Under the pieces are notes generated by a model. That model made no database searches and had not been told where the DNA came from. It saw nothing but the letters and a program-made list of their open reading frames with translations. The position numbers and the translations under genes are program-made. From positions 124,001-188,000 of the forward strand of contig CAJNDT010004924.1 of assembly GCA_905221615.1 (NCBI GenBank): a stretch of 64,000 bases of DNA, given 5' to 3'. The stretch is from Symbiodinium sp. CCMP2592. Lineage: Eukaryota > Sar > Dinophyceae > Suessiales > Symbiodiniaceae. Below are positions 1-11,090 of the stretch, piece by piece. Positions within the stretch are counted from its first letter, which is position 1; the number at the start of each line of letters is the position of its first letter.

Positions 1-734
1 TTTCACCGCTTTGACATCCCCAGTGTTCGCACCCTCACAGGTTTGCAGGCAACTTCTTCGCGGCGACGGCTTTTTTCATCTCAATGGTATCCCAACTGGT
101 CACCATTCGCGTATGTTCGTGTCGTCGTTTGTGATCGGCTGTTGCTATTTGGTTTGGTTCCGTAGCATTGCTACTCGGGCGTGGGCTACGTACCTTCAGC
201 CTTCTGGCTGGAGGTGATGTCCATTTCCAGGCCTGTCAATCCCCGGCCTCACCTCATTTTCATGTGGATTGGACTGTCTGTCAGCTTTGTGCTTTTGTTA
301 AACCCTCTAATCAGACACTCTGTAACACTCCCGAGCACAAACCCTGCATGAACGGCAACCTGCGGCCCACGTACACCCAAAGTCGAGTCACATCAATGTC
401 GATCTCCTCGCTCAATCTTCGGCCCCTTGCGATAAGTTCATGAAGAGGTATGCAAGCACTGCGCTGTACTGATCAACAGACAGGAATTGCACCTTCTCGT
501 TGATTGAGACATGCAAAGACAACAATGGAGAAGCGCTGCTGTGCACTTCCCAACATCTTCAATTGACTTCATATGGACGGACCCTCACTGGCTTGTGCCT
601 TCGGCCGAGGCTGCCGCAGCCACATGTGTCCCAGGTGTCCCAGCACACATCGAGCGGAATGCTGTCACGCATGCCGGGCTGCTTCCTCAGTAGCTGTTGA
701 CTCCATCGGGCATGGATCTCGTATTGCTCACAGC
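1..734. other. No gene recognised
   Basis: Short open frames occur on both strands, but none has a recognisable domain, signal peptide or consistent coding character. No repeat family of the window is evident here. I see nothing I can name. Confidence 0.5.
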
Positions 735-840
735 CCCTATTCTGACATACATAAGTACGTATGTATGTGTATACATATAAATAAATAAACATGTATATAT
801 ATATATATGTAGATGTGTGTATACATATACATACATGCAC
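735..840. repeat. TA/CATA-type microsatellite
   Basis: Degenerate alternating purine-pyrimidine tract (CATA, GTAT and TATA steps). Similar tracts recur at about 22.1, 24.7, 38, 51 and 61 kb. Confidence 0.85.
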
Positions 841-941
841 AAATATGTGCCTTCCAAGGAACGCCTGCTCTCGCTTGGCTCTTAGGAGCTGATGGAAGAT
901 GCCGAGGTTCAGGGCTGCTCGGGAGTTAAACTCAATTCAAT

Positions 942-1345
942 TATGGGGGTTTCCGAAAACTACCTTTAAAAGGGATCCATAAGGGTTCTAGAAAGAGTTC
1001 AGGGTTTAAGGGTTTCCGAAAATTAAGGGTACCTTATAAGGGGTCTTTATAATAAGGATCCTACTATTTAGGGTACTGAATCCCGGAGGCTTGAAAAGGT
1101 GAAATGAAGATAGGTGGGATTAAGGGTCCCCTTATATAAGGGCCCCTATTTTAGGATATTTTCATTAAACTCACGTCGAGGCTCACTCGAAGAGTTCGCG
1201 GCACCTGCTCATGCCTTTGGAGGCGCGGGGGTGGGGGGGTGCAGGTGCCCAGACCCCCGGGAGGATCCAAAAAGTAGATCCCTTAATGGGGCTTCCTATA
1301 AAGTACCCTTAGTAGTATAGAACCCCAAATCAAGGGATCTACTTT
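942..1345. repeat. Cluster of family A inverted-repeat fragments
   Basis: Contains several pieces of the TTTCCGAAAAT...GGGTACC...AAGGATCCTACTATTTAGGGTAC sequence that forms complete hairpin elements elsewhere (for example 37725-37822). The pieces are out of order and separated by unrelated G-rich sequence, so this is probably several overlapping or decayed insertions. Confidence 0.6.
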
Positions 1346-1368
1346 CTAGATTCTCCCGGGGCTCTGGG

Positions 1369-1410
1369 TGTGAGTGTGTGTGTGTGTGTGTGTCTGTGTG
1401 TGTGTGTGGG
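1369..1410. repeat. (TG)n microsatellite
   Basis: About 40 bp of TG dinucleotides with one interruption. Confidence 0.9.
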
Positions 1411-1845
1411 AACTTGCTACTAGAAGTTTAGAAGCTACACTAAAGGGAACATTTCCATGTGGACACCTGGAGAAACGCTGCTTGGAGCTTGGAGGGAGTG
1501 CTGTGTCGTGAGAACTCGGGCGAGATAGTGCAACATTTTTGCATTTCGAGCATGCCCAGCAAGATTTTGAGAGAATCACTGCCAGCATGCTGTAGCCTAA
1601 CGGCGGCAAGCTGCCTGCAGTGAACGTGCAAAGTTGCATCTGCGTTGGAGCGGTCTCATGGCGCAACTTCATGAAAATGGGGCCAACCTTCCACCGTCCG
1701 CAGTACCATGTTACTACGCCTGCTTCTGAGCCCTTAGAAAACGGTCGAACCTCTCTGCTGCCAAAGTTGAACCGCTTCAACTTGGAAGACTCGCTCCCTC
1801 CATGAAGCTTCCGAGCGGCTCATTCACGAAGAGAATGACCTTACT

Positions 1846-1943
1846 TGCGCTGAGTTCATAAGCCCCAAACAGTGTACACTGTCAGTTTTATAGTGGATAA
1901 ACTTATCCCAAAAAATGTAAAGTGTATCCACTCAGCTACTAAG
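1846..1943. mobile_element. MITE-like hairpin, family K copy 1
   Basis: About 95 bp with a conserved core (CAGTTTTATAGTGG, then AAGTGTATCCACTCAGC). Inverted ends pair GCTGAGT on the left with ACTCAGC on the right. Further copies are at 16213-16313 and 26860-26961. No coding capacity. Confidence 0.7.
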
Positions 1944-2602
1944 TGACAGAGATCCGCTTCCCGAAGCCGGCGGGTGACTTTGCCGCAGGCACCGAGTGTT
2001 TGAAGAAGTTGTTGAAAGGCCTTTCGGGACTCAACGCGTCGATGAACGTCGGGTTCTTGCAACTCTGCCAGAACAAGCCAGAACCAAAACTGGATCCCAT
2101 CACGCGATGCATCTGACGCATCGACCCAGGCTTCAGCCGCTTTAGCCCGCTGAAAACAATCAAGGGGGCTCATCGAAAGCGAAGATGTCGCCATTCTGCT
2201 GAAGCACATGATATTCTCCTCCGGCGAAAGCCGCTACGGGATGCTTGCTGTCTCCCACTGTAGCATCAGCAGTTTATGTCATGTAACATGCTCAGTAAAC
2301 TCTGTTGCGACCAGATCGGCCCCCCTGGAAAGCGAGACGCCTGCGCACTACACCTCACGGCAGAGCCTCTTGGGTTTTAAGCTTGTCGGAGTCGGGGTTC
2401 CCAGATCCTCAAGATGTCCTCGAACTATTAAGGAATGTCCCACCATGATGCCCAGGATCCATACCGTAAAGAGCTGGATAAGGTCTCCTAATTTAGAGGA
2501 GATCGGAGTCTCGCACTTGCTGGTCCCGAACCTTCAGACAACTGGCTTTCGGGTCCTTGGGTCCGTGCATCTTGGAAGGCCAAAGCCCGCACCTCATAAA
2601 AA

Positions 2603-2611
2603 TTGCTCTCC

Positions 2612-2667
<56 letters not shown>
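2603..2667. repeat. (CT)n microsatellite
   Basis: About 65 bp of CT dinucleotides with a single T interruption. Confidence 0.9.
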
Positions 2668-2668
<1 letters not shown>

Positions 2669-2842
2669 GACTAATTATACCATAACATAAGTTATACAAA
2701 CGAGGGGAAACTCTGGCATCTTGTTCGTGGTCACACTGTTTTGCACAACGCATTGATGTAGTCTGTCTCTGTTTGGCGGCGCTGCGTCGTAGCCCTGGCG
2801 TAGTGGCTCCAGCGTCGCAGCAATCGGTACTCCAAAAGCCGT

Positions 2843-3010
2843 AAAAACCCTAAACCCTGAACCCCAAAACCCTAGACCCAACACAAACGCCAAAACGTCC
2901 CTCAACCCCAAGATCTCTTAACCCTAAACCCTGAACCCTTAGAAACCCAAAACCCTAAAACCCTAAACTCTAAAACCCCAAAGCCCTAAACCCCCAAGAA
3001 CACCCAAAGC
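2843..3010. repeat. Telomere-like CCCTAAA tract
   Basis: Degenerate repeats of CCCTAAA/CCCTGAA, the complement of the TTTAGGG telomere repeat known from plants and dinoflagellates. It lies inside the window, not at a chromosome end, so it is an interstitial tract. Confidence 0.8.
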
Positions 3011-3113
3011 CCTATAGATCCCTTAGAAGGGGCCCTGAAAGGATGTTCCCTTGGCCCTGTTTTGAGAGGCGCCTGGCCGAGACTTAGGCCGATGGTGGCC
3101 GTCGGCCTGCGGC

Positions 3114-3195
3114 GGTTTAGGGGTTTAGGGGTTTATGGGTTTAGGGTTTAGGGGTTTAGGGGTTTAGGATTTAGGGGTTTAGGGGTTTAGGGTTT
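3114..3195. repeat. Telomere-like TTTAGGG(G) tract
   Basis: About ten TTTAGGG or TTTAGGGG units in the orientation opposite to the 2843-3010 tract. It ends in a CACTCTCGGACAAGCC motif that also follows such a tract near 14.5 kb. Confidence 0.85.
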
Positions 3196-3199
3196 CAGC

Positions 3200-4880
3200 A
3201 CTCACTCTCGGACAAGCCTAGGCGAGGATCCCAAGTCCGCATCAGGCACATGTGGCCCAGTCCATTACACATTGGCAACGGACAAAGCATTAACTCTCAA
3301 GCACTCCAGTCTAGTCAGTCACATCCCATTCGTACTCGAAGGCCGTCCGTCAAACTCTCACTGCCAGGGCATGCAATCTTGCAAGCAATCACCGCATCTA
3401 GCCACCACCATGCAGAAGCACCATAAGGACTCCCTCAGTCAGCAGCCATCTTGCAGCAAATATGGTATTCTCATGCAACAAGCATGCCATGCACACAGCC
3501 AACCCGATCGCCAGCCAGGTCTTCACAGGAGGTCTCCCCATCGCACTCAGACTGACAATCGCCATAATTCGTTGGAGGGTCCCGTCTCGTCTCTCTTCCC
3601 ACTCAGAATCAGCAGAACTCCGATGCTCCAAACGTTGTGACATCCAGTCGGCGTCCCACCTGTTTCAGAGACCAGAAGCATAGGTAGCGAGCGCTGAATT
3701 CAAACTGCCAGCCAAGGCATCGCAGAATGTAGCCTCACCACCGAACCCAGAATCTCATGTCGCCTGGCAGCTAGGGCGCCTGGCCAACCAGAGGCACATG
3801 AGTCCAACAGAAAAGTGCCACTTCTTAGATCGTTAGTCAGCAACACTGCATCGTCGCCCGTCTCATGCAGCATGCAGACCCCAGATGCCCATGCCCATCA
3901 TGCAGTCAGGTTCTGCGAAGTCGGAGTCGCAGCTGAGAGAGGGTGTTCCCTTTTGTCCATCCACAGCATAAGGCTGCTGAATTCATGACAAGCAGCCCTC
4001 ATCACTGTTCTCCCAATGGCTGGTTGTAGCAGCCGTCAACAAATTCCCATGCACAGCATGCAGTCACATGCAGTGAACAAATTCCAGAATTCAGTGAAGT
4101 CGGAGTCACAGCTGAGAGAGTTTGTGCCCCTTTGGCCATCCACCGTGTAAGGCTGCTTGAGGCACGACGAGTGGACCTGAGGTCCGGCAGCCCCGCAGAG
4201 TGCCATGGTCCCGCACGGGCGAGGGTTAGGGTAACCTAAACCCCGACTAGGGAGAGAGAGGGATATTATTAACGACAAACGTACGCGGCAATGGCGGGGC
4301 CCGCGCAGGATGGCGTGTGTGATGTGTTGTTCGTTACCCCAGGGCCGACCCCTCTGCGTTGGCCATGGGCATCCCTTGGATGCGTCGGTTCCGCGGAGCG
4401 TGAAAGGCCTGGCGGCAGGAGGGGCTGGCGACCCGTAGCTACATTGCCAGTGTGAGGAGGAGGGGGAAAGGGGGCGGCAAAAGGGCCGACTCAGAAACGA
4501 CAAGACGCTTGGCTGGGAATTAGGGAACAGCAGGGAAGGAGCTAGGGAACAGCAGGGAGAGGCCTCCAGGGGGTAGTTTGGCTTCGCGACGATGCAACAA
4601 ACGCTCAGGCTTGGGTTGGGACAGAACTCCGCTTCGTAGTTACTTCAGTTGAGTTGGTTGTTGGGGAAGGGGAGGACGCAGGAACGCAAGTTGGGCTCAC
4701 AGACTTTCAGCATGCATGCAGTATCATGGCAAGGTGCAGTGGTCGGCTCAGATCATTCACAAATTCGTCACACACAAATTCACATTAGGAAATTCACACG
4801 CAGTACATGCATTAAATTCGTTGTCTTCACGACACATGCAACTTGCTAAATTCGTTTGGCTAGGCTTACGAAAAACGTAG
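3200..4880. other. No gene recognised; contains a direct duplication
   Basis: Open frames here have no recognisable domains. About 75 bp beginning GAAGTCGGAGTC at 3917 recurs at 4096 with roughly 80 percent identity, a 179-bp spacing. The region may be the 3' flank of the minus-strand gene cluster at 5-13.6 kb, but no boundary is visible. Confidence 0.5.
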
Positions 4881-5021
4881 CTCAAGCCATCTGGGCTGAC
4901 ATGCAACATCTGGAGCCGCACGGGCAGTGATCAGAGCAAGCTGTCTCGGGGCAAACAGAACCAAAAAAGGACAGGTACAATAAATAGTCACTCCTGCTCG
5001 ACCTTGCCCTCACTGCAGTAT

Positions 5022-6206
5022 TTACACAACATGTGCTCCGAGCATCTGCGCAAGAACAGCCTTGGGGATGAAGATGATCTCGCCATCGGGAAGCGTGATG
5101 GGGCACAGATAGCCCTGTCCCTGTCTTTGCATGACAGGCAGCGACTCATCCAAGTTCAGCATCGTGGGCCCTGTGGCGCTCTGTGTGGTCGCCGCTGGTG
5201 CCCCGCCAGGAGGGGGAGTGGGTTCTGTGGTCGGCGATCGTGCCGACTGTTCCGCTCCCCACGACTCAATTTCCTTTTGCACTGCCTCCAGTTGTTCCTT
5301 GGTCGTCTCGAGGAGGCCACGGAGAAAATTGAGTTTATCTGGCAAGTGTTCGCTGTCTCCTTGGATCCTGTCCAAGGATTGCTGAGCCCATCGCAATTGA
5401 CCGCTGAGGTCCTTGAGCTGCTTACTCAGGCCGTAGGAGAGCGAGGAGAGTTCTTTCTGCAGCTGCTCAAACCTCCCGTTCATGCCTGTCCCGAAGCTTT
5501 CTTGGTTGCGCTGAAGTGGACCAAGGAACCGCTGAAGGTCCCCATAGTCCTTCATCATCTTCTTGGCCACTCCCTCCAAGGCTGTGGAGGTGTTCTGCTT
5601 GGTCTCGTCCATCGCGGTTTGGATGGCCTGGAGGGTGTCGGCGATGCCCTTGTACTCAGCTCCACCCAGGCCGTCGGTGGCCTTGGCGAAGGCTTGTTTC
5701 AAGTCCTCTTTGGCTTTCTGCATAGTGCGTTGCAGCTCCATTTGGTGACTTGCAAGGGTATTCCCCAAATTCGCGTGCATGGCATGGATCGTATCGATGG
5801 TCCCGCTCACTTTCATGAGCTTGTTCATGATGGCTTGCACACGCTGTGTCCCATCAGTAAACCCATGTGTGCACGCACGAATCAGAGGGCCTTCCTCGTG
5901 AAGCAAATCCAGCACTTGCTGAAGGGCTTCCACGCCAGCCTGACGAGTGGCGTAGCCTTCAGCATGCACCAGGGCTTGGAGTTGCTGTACTGCCTTGACC
6001 AGATCGTCCATGCGCCGCTGAATTCCTCCACTTCGCATGCAGCACGATGACGGCCAGCCCCACCGGCAGCCCAGGAGAACTCCGGCGATGCAGGCACCAA
6101 GCAGAGCCGTGACGAGGGCCGTGCACCACATGTGCATAGGCCCGTCATCTTGTTGCGGCGTGCTCCCCGACCCTGACATACGCGAGTGGTACAGAGCAAT
6201 CGACAT
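5022..6206 (-). CDS. Membrane-anchored coiled-coil protein (394 aa), unknown function
   Basis: I do not recognise a named family. The start is an ATG at 6206. The N-terminus is short and polar, followed by one hydrophobic helix at about residues 27-48. A long Gln/Lys/Glu-rich helical region (about 60-330) with heptad-like spacing suggests a coiled coil. A Pro/Thr/Ala-rich linker leads to a small C-terminal module around LPDGEIIFIPKAVLAQML. The 161-residue ORF at 6917-7402 has the same plan (N-terminal membrane helix, coiled coil, short C-terminal strand-like segment), and the sequences around the two stop codons look related, so the two are probably paralogues. It lies on the same strand downstream of the LINE reverse transcriptase and may be an accessory gene of that element or of a tandem cluster. 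The long uninterrupted frame and coherent composition support a real gene. Confidence 0.6.
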   Translation of the reverse strand: MSIALYHSRMSGSGSTPQQDDGPMHMWCTALVTALLGACIAGVLLGCRWGWPSSCCMRSGGIQRRMDDLVKAVQQLQALVHAEGYATRQAGVEALQQVLDLLHEEGPLIRACTHGFTDGTQRVQAIMNKLMKVSGTIDTIHAMHANLGNTLASHQMELQRTMQKAKEDLKQAFAKATDGLGGAEYKGIADTLQAIQTAMDETKQNTSTALEGVAKKMMKDYGDLQRFLGPLQRNQESFGTGMNGRFEQLQKELSSLSYGLSKQLKDLSGQLRWAQQSLDRIQGDSEHLPDKLNFLRGLLETTKEQLEAVQKEIESWGAEQSARSPTTEPTPPPGGAPAATTQSATGPTMLNLDESLPVMQRQGQGYLCPITLPDGEIIFIPKAVLAQMLGAHVV

Positions 6207-6916
6207 GGCCAGAAACTAGCTGTAAGCTGTAGTTGTCGCTTGAGCTGAAAGGAGCTGCAGTAATCACTTGCGTGCAATCGACCATCCTCTCGCATGCAGA
6301 CACTGACATGGGAGCAGGAAAGCGAGCTGCAGCGAACTCCGAGCCCTAAACGAGAAACGAAAGAACTGACTGCCAAACCGAAAAGCCCCAAAGCCCGCCA
6401 AACCGAAGAGCCCGAAAACCAGAAAGCCAGAAAGTGACGAACCCTGGCCCTCCGGTTACCCACGCGCCTTCTCGATCTTGTCTTCAAGACATCGGGACCA
6501 TGCAAGGCAGGGAGGGTGGCTGGGCTACTCAGGGCGGGCAGTAGGAGGCTCAGCCACGGAGTTCGCAACTACTAGGTGGTTGGGGCTACGAGGCAGCCAG
6601 GCCAGGTGGCTGAGGTAGGCTAGGTTGGTGCTACTCACTTGTCGACCGTCACACTGTTGCACCCTTGCACCACACAGAGCCCACTTTACACCGGCAAGCA
6701 AGAGTCCTCGCATCCAATTCAAGCAAATTCACGAATTCACAAATTCCTCAATTCAGGACGAGCATACACTGCAGTTGCATCGATGTCGGGACACCGTGAT
6801 CAGGCAAAGGTGAGCAAACAATACCTACACCAAGACAGCTAAGCAAACAATGCGGGACCAAATATTGCGAAAGATGCTCTGATCAATAAAGGTCCTTGTA
6901 AATATATCTACAGAAT
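6207..6916. other. Spacer between two membrane coiled-coil ORFs
   Basis: No gene seen. At 6719-6755 there is an ATTCACAAATTC-rich stretch resembling one at 4745-4800. Each lies some 170-280 nt past the stop codon of one of the two coiled-coil ORFs, consistent with duplication of a gene-plus-3'-flank module. Confidence 0.45.
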
Positions 6917-7402
6917 TTACAACAGCTGCAACTCAGTACCATTGGGGACTGCCAGCCGCACTATGGGCAGAGAAGGTGAGCCCTGGCCACCCTCCGCATA
7001 CGTCGCGTCCAGAGAGCTCTGCATGGAGCGGACCATGTCCGTCAGATCGTGTAGTTGCCCTCGCAGGTGGCTGACATGTTGGATTTCAGCAAAGTTTGGT
7101 AGCCGCGAATGTATCTCCTGAACCAGAGAGTGGGTGTTATCCAACGACCCCAGTCGGCTGCGGATCTGGAGGCCATGGTACAGTGCATCTAGAGAGTCAC
7201 CGTGGCGCCGTCTGAGGTCTGCTATCTCCCCACGCAACTGGCGTAGCAGATCTTGCTGTTGTTGTTGTACCTCCAGCATCTGGGTCACTGTGGCCTGACA
7301 CGCACGCATTGAATTCCGACCTGTACGTATGGTGCACACCGTCATGCATAGGATTGCGAGGCCCAGCATGGCTGCCAAGGCACAGAAAGCTAGGAAAAAC
7401 AT
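6917..7402 (-). CDS. Small membrane-anchored coiled-coil protein (161 aa)
   Basis: The start is ATG at 7402. Residues 1-26 form a strongly hydrophobic helix (a signal anchor, or less likely a cleaved signal). Residues about 35-140 are rich in Gln, Leu, Arg and Asp with heptad-like spacing, including a QQQQQ run near residue 50. The end, LPIVRLAVPNGTELQLL, resembles the C-terminal module of the 394-residue neighbour. It is on the same strand as the LINE ORFs, 146 nt after the oxygenase-like ORF. The function is unknown. It could be a duplicated, shortened copy of its neighbour. Confidence 0.5.
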   Translation of the reverse strand: MFFLAFCALAAMLGLAILCMTVCTIRTGRNSMRACQATVTQMLEVQQQQQDLLRQLRGEIADLRRRHGDSLDALYHGLQIRSRLGSLDNTHSLVQEIHSRLPNFAEIQHVSHLRGQLHDLTDMVRSMQSSLDATYAEGGQGSPSLPIVRLAVPNGTELQLL

Positions 7403-7547
7403 GTATGTCGACCGGTGCTCCTACAGAGAGTGGTCAAGTTGCGAGCCCAGCTGCAGCAGGTCAGCGGATTACCCACAACCCGATGCTAGCTACAAGCTCT
7501 TAATTCGGGCAGCCAGACCACTTTATCAAAGAAACATCAACACCAAC

Positions 7548-8418
7548 CTAATCAGGATCAGAAAGAACACAATCCCAATAATCGGGCTCAGGGCTGCCTG
7601 CGCCCATGCACATGCTAATGACATCCGACTCCGTGTCCGAGCTGATCGGAATGGTAGCGGGGCAGGTGTCCTCCAGATCGATCGTGACGGGAGCATGGTG
7701 CAGAAGCACCCCCCGTGGCCACACCGGTCTGGATTCAAGGCGGAGTTGCCGGGTGATCGTGGCCCCCCAAATCTCGTGCCGAAAGCGATCTTCTTCCTCT
7801 GCTGTGGGAGGTCGAAAGCCGAAAGAAGTCAAACTGAAGTGCAGCTCATCGGAGAGGTTGGCCGTGCTGCGGGATGTGCTGTAGGCAGACAGGACAACCC
7901 GGTCCCCTTGCCAAGCACACGTCGCATGCATGATACTTCTGGCCGAGAACTGAAAGGGAGTAGTGACATCGATCTTGATCCCCCGCCGGGACATGCCATT
8001 ACAAAGCATGCGAGTGTCTCCAAGGTCATGTGCCAGCCAGAGCTCCCCGCCAGTGTAGTCCCGAGTGAGAGCCAAGAGGACCCCAGGTACTTCTGAGTTG
8101 TGGCAATCAGTATGCGGGGTAGTCATAACATTGTCCAACACCGTGATCGTAGTGAAGGCAGTGTCAGGTGACCAGTGGCGCACTAGTCTCGTCATCAATC
8201 TGGTGGTGAGGGGGTATCTTCGGCTGGAAGACCTCATCCCAGAGCGGGCTCGCTGGAAGCTGCCAAAGGTAAGCGCGAGGCCTCCCTGCTTTCTGGTCCA
8301 CTCCACTGTCGGTATCAGCCTGAGCACCTCGAGTGCTTGTGGCTTGGTGACAAAGTCACGACTCTAGGAGCTGGAGGGCCTTAATCTCTGCAGCGAGGCG
8401 GGGGCGCTTGGGAGCCAT
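7548..8418 (-). CDS. 2OG-Fe(II) oxygenase-like protein, frameshifted near its N-terminus
   Basis: The open frame covers 7548-8361. Counting the Val encoded by GTG at 8327 as residue 1, it shows PHTDCHN (His72, Asp74), then GGELW (94-98), a distal MHAT (His134) and GDRVVLSAYS (Arg143). This HxD...H...R order is the iron and 2-oxoglutarate binding layout of the double-stranded beta-helix dioxygenases (AlkB, prolyl-hydroxylase and TET/JBP relatives). A TAG just upstream closes this frame. An ATG at 8418 in a different frame opens a short basic N-terminus (MAPKRPRLAAEIKALQLLES) that runs to the same point, so a single-nucleotide shift at about 8355-8365 probably separates the original start from the body. 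The PKRPR stretch could be a nuclear signal. It starts 110 nt after the RT stop on the same strand, which suggests it travels with the LINE. Family assignment is from motifs only; substrate unknown. Confidence 0.55.
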
Positions 8419-8527
8419 TGTGTGTCCGCCCTGCCCCCCCCCCCCCCTTTCCCCACGAGAGGGAATGGGTAGGGAGAGGACAAGTCAAAACAGAGGCTCT
8501 CGGGCCGGAAGTCTTCGGAGTCACACT

Positions 8528-11090
8528 TCAAGTAGCTGCGGCCGAAGGAGAACAAGGAGAGCTGACCTTAATTAACTCCGAAAAGTACTGGGCCTGATGG
8601 AAATCAGCGGTGCGAAACAAGAAATCCCAGGTGTCCGGAAGAACGGGGGGTGTAAACCCGAGTTGCACCGCCCACCTATCCGGCAGACGCTTGGGGCAGA
8701 CTGCAGACCGCGACAGCAAATCGACTTCCTCAGAGACTCTGGTAAATTTCGCAGCATCAACGTCGCGCGCATCCGCAGCCCCCTCCAATACATGTTTCTG
8801 CAACAGGTGGGGAGGGAGTACAACCACGGCCTGCTGTAGGGGGTTGGGATTGGTGACATCATGCAATCGCAGGAGTTCACACATTGAAAGCAAAACCGGC
8901 AGGCTGCAAGGAGCCCTCCCTTCCGAAGACCTAAGTCGGACATGTAGTACTGTGGCATGATGTGGCCGAACCTTAGCTCGGAAACAGTAAATGCATGCAA
9001 CGAGGCTGCCGGGCGTATGTGTCACCCAGAAGGTGACGGAGGTCCTGCTGTTCGCTCGCCAAGGTTTGAGGGAGACAAGCCCCACACGATACATACCTTC
9101 TAGTGCGTCGCGGCGTACTCGGAGGGCCGAGATGCCTCGATCCACAACTACGAGTTGCCGACCTGCCAAGTGTTCTGCGGTGGTGGGGTGCGGGGTCGAG
9201 GCATGCCAGTACTGCAACCATCTAGGCAGCATGGCCGCCCATGCCGCGCGGTCGGCAGCCTGCCACTCCCAGTGCGGCATCTCTCCCAGCTCCTGTAACT
9301 GCTGATAAACAAGCCTGAACTTATGGAATGGGGTCTCCGAAAGCCACGACGGCTTTAAACCCCCCGTGGCCAAGCGGTGACTGCCCATGGTCCTAAGCAT
9401 GCGTCGGAGCGGAGTGTCTTCACTGGACCTAGCCAGGTGGCCAAAGTACGTCCAGATGCGAGTGAGCCAAGCAACCTGCCACTGTGGTCCTCGGAACTGC
9501 TGGCAGTAGACATTCAGCGCCCTGCGGCATCCCTGAACATTTTCAAGCCACGTGCTGAAGGGGTCCCGTCCGAACCGGAAGACCCCCAAAAGCAAGGAAT
9601 TCTTAAGCCCTTCGATGCTCTTCAGTGCACGGACCGTAGGCCAGATCACGGAACTACACCATTGCCATTTGGAGCTGATGTAGGAATCAAAGAGGACCGC
9701 CTTGATACGGTGGGGTGTTGTTGGCTTGTCTAGGATCTTCTTCATAGCAAAGAAAGAGTTAGTCATCTTTCGAAGCGGGTGCATCAGGACCATGTCCGGC
9801 GCATTAGTGTGCGCAAGAGGCATCCCAAGGAACATGAGACGATCCCTGCCCTGTAGTGGCACACACGACCCCCGCAGCCAAACCCCTGGAGTGGTCCCCG
9901 CCACGTTAAGGACACTACACTTGGCTGGGTTGACAAACAGCCCGATGGCCGACAAGGTGTCCGTCAGATCTCGCAATTTGATCTGCAGTTCCCTCGCATC
10001 CATGGCAAAAAGCATAATGTCGTCAGCATAGAGCAGGAAGTGCGGCAGCTCAATCTGGTCTGCCCAGCTCGGAAACTCCGTATGACCTCTCAAGTGGAAG
10101 TCAATGGACCTGGAGAAGAGATCAGCCGAGTAGCTACTGCCTTGCATGATCCCCTGTCGGACGTCAGTACGCCACGAGTCCGTACCTAGGCTCATCAATA
10201 GGCGATTCTGGGAACACAACCGCCAGAGCAGAAGGATCTCAGGGCAGACCTCACAGTGGAGGAAGTAATGAACTATCGAGGCATGGGAGAGGCTGTCGAA
10301 CGCAGCCCTAATATCAAGCTTGGCCACATGGGCCTCCACCTGATGCTTTCTACGCAGCACACCTATGATTGTCTGGGCAGCCAAGATTCCATCTACCGTC
10401 TGGGTTTTGGGCCGACAGCCCATCTGACCACTCTGGTACGGAGGACATTTGTTGGCTACTCTGCTCATGAGTAGCCGGCCAAAGATTTTCGACAGGCAGG
10501 GGGACAAGCAGATGGGTCTGAGGTCACCGGGCCCCATTGGTTGAGGGAGTTTGGGGAGCAGGACCACTTTGGCCTCATACCACTCCTCTGGGAGCGGCTC
10601 TTGCCGAAAGAGGAGCCTGTTCATGCACTGAAGAAGTCGACCTTCCCTATCAACCCTATGGTACGCTTTGATGGCTTCGTAGCACACGCCGTCCAGTCCC
10701 GCACTAGTGCGGGGCTTACATTTAGCAACCGCCTTGTCCAGGTCGTCCTTAGTGAAAGACACAGGTCTGACCGAGGTGTGCGTGTCGATCATGCGCTGGA
10801 TCGACTCCTCAGTGGGGGGCGGGAGAAGCGAGGCATATTTACGGTCATAGAATCGCCGCAGTTCAAGGCCAGCAGCTTGCTGACCTCCTCGTTGCTCAAT
10901 GTAGCTAGTTTCAAAGGAAGCATGTGCCGCACTCTTGCGCAGATATGTAATGGCCTGTCGGTCGCCCTCCCGGGCACGTTGCAATATCTCCAGCTGATGC
11001 TGGTGCCGGTCCCGAGTCCGTGTTGCGCGGATTTCGGACAGCAGGTGAGCCCTATAGTCTGGGGGTCCTGACAGGAACGACGTGTGCTTA
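8528..11090 (-). CDS. LINE reverse transcriptase domain
   Basis: RNA-dependent DNA polymerase of a non-LTR retrotransposon. Counting from a TTG at 10984 (the frame is open further upstream, so this is not the real start), motif 0/1 is KPRTSAGLDGV (90-100). LRPICLS is at 155-161 and GCRPKTQTVDG at 189-199. Motif A is LDIRAAFDS (catalytic Asp224), motif B is QGIMQGSSYSADL (277-289), and motif C is LLYADDIMLF (318-327) with the YADD box intact. The thumb and connection region follows, including the WTYFGHLARS segment (511-520) typical of LINE C-termini, then a CxxC...HH cluster at 664-676. The frame differs by one nucleotide from the endonuclease upstream. The continuous 800-residue frame with intact catalytic residues suggests a fairly young insertion. 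Confidence 0.92.
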
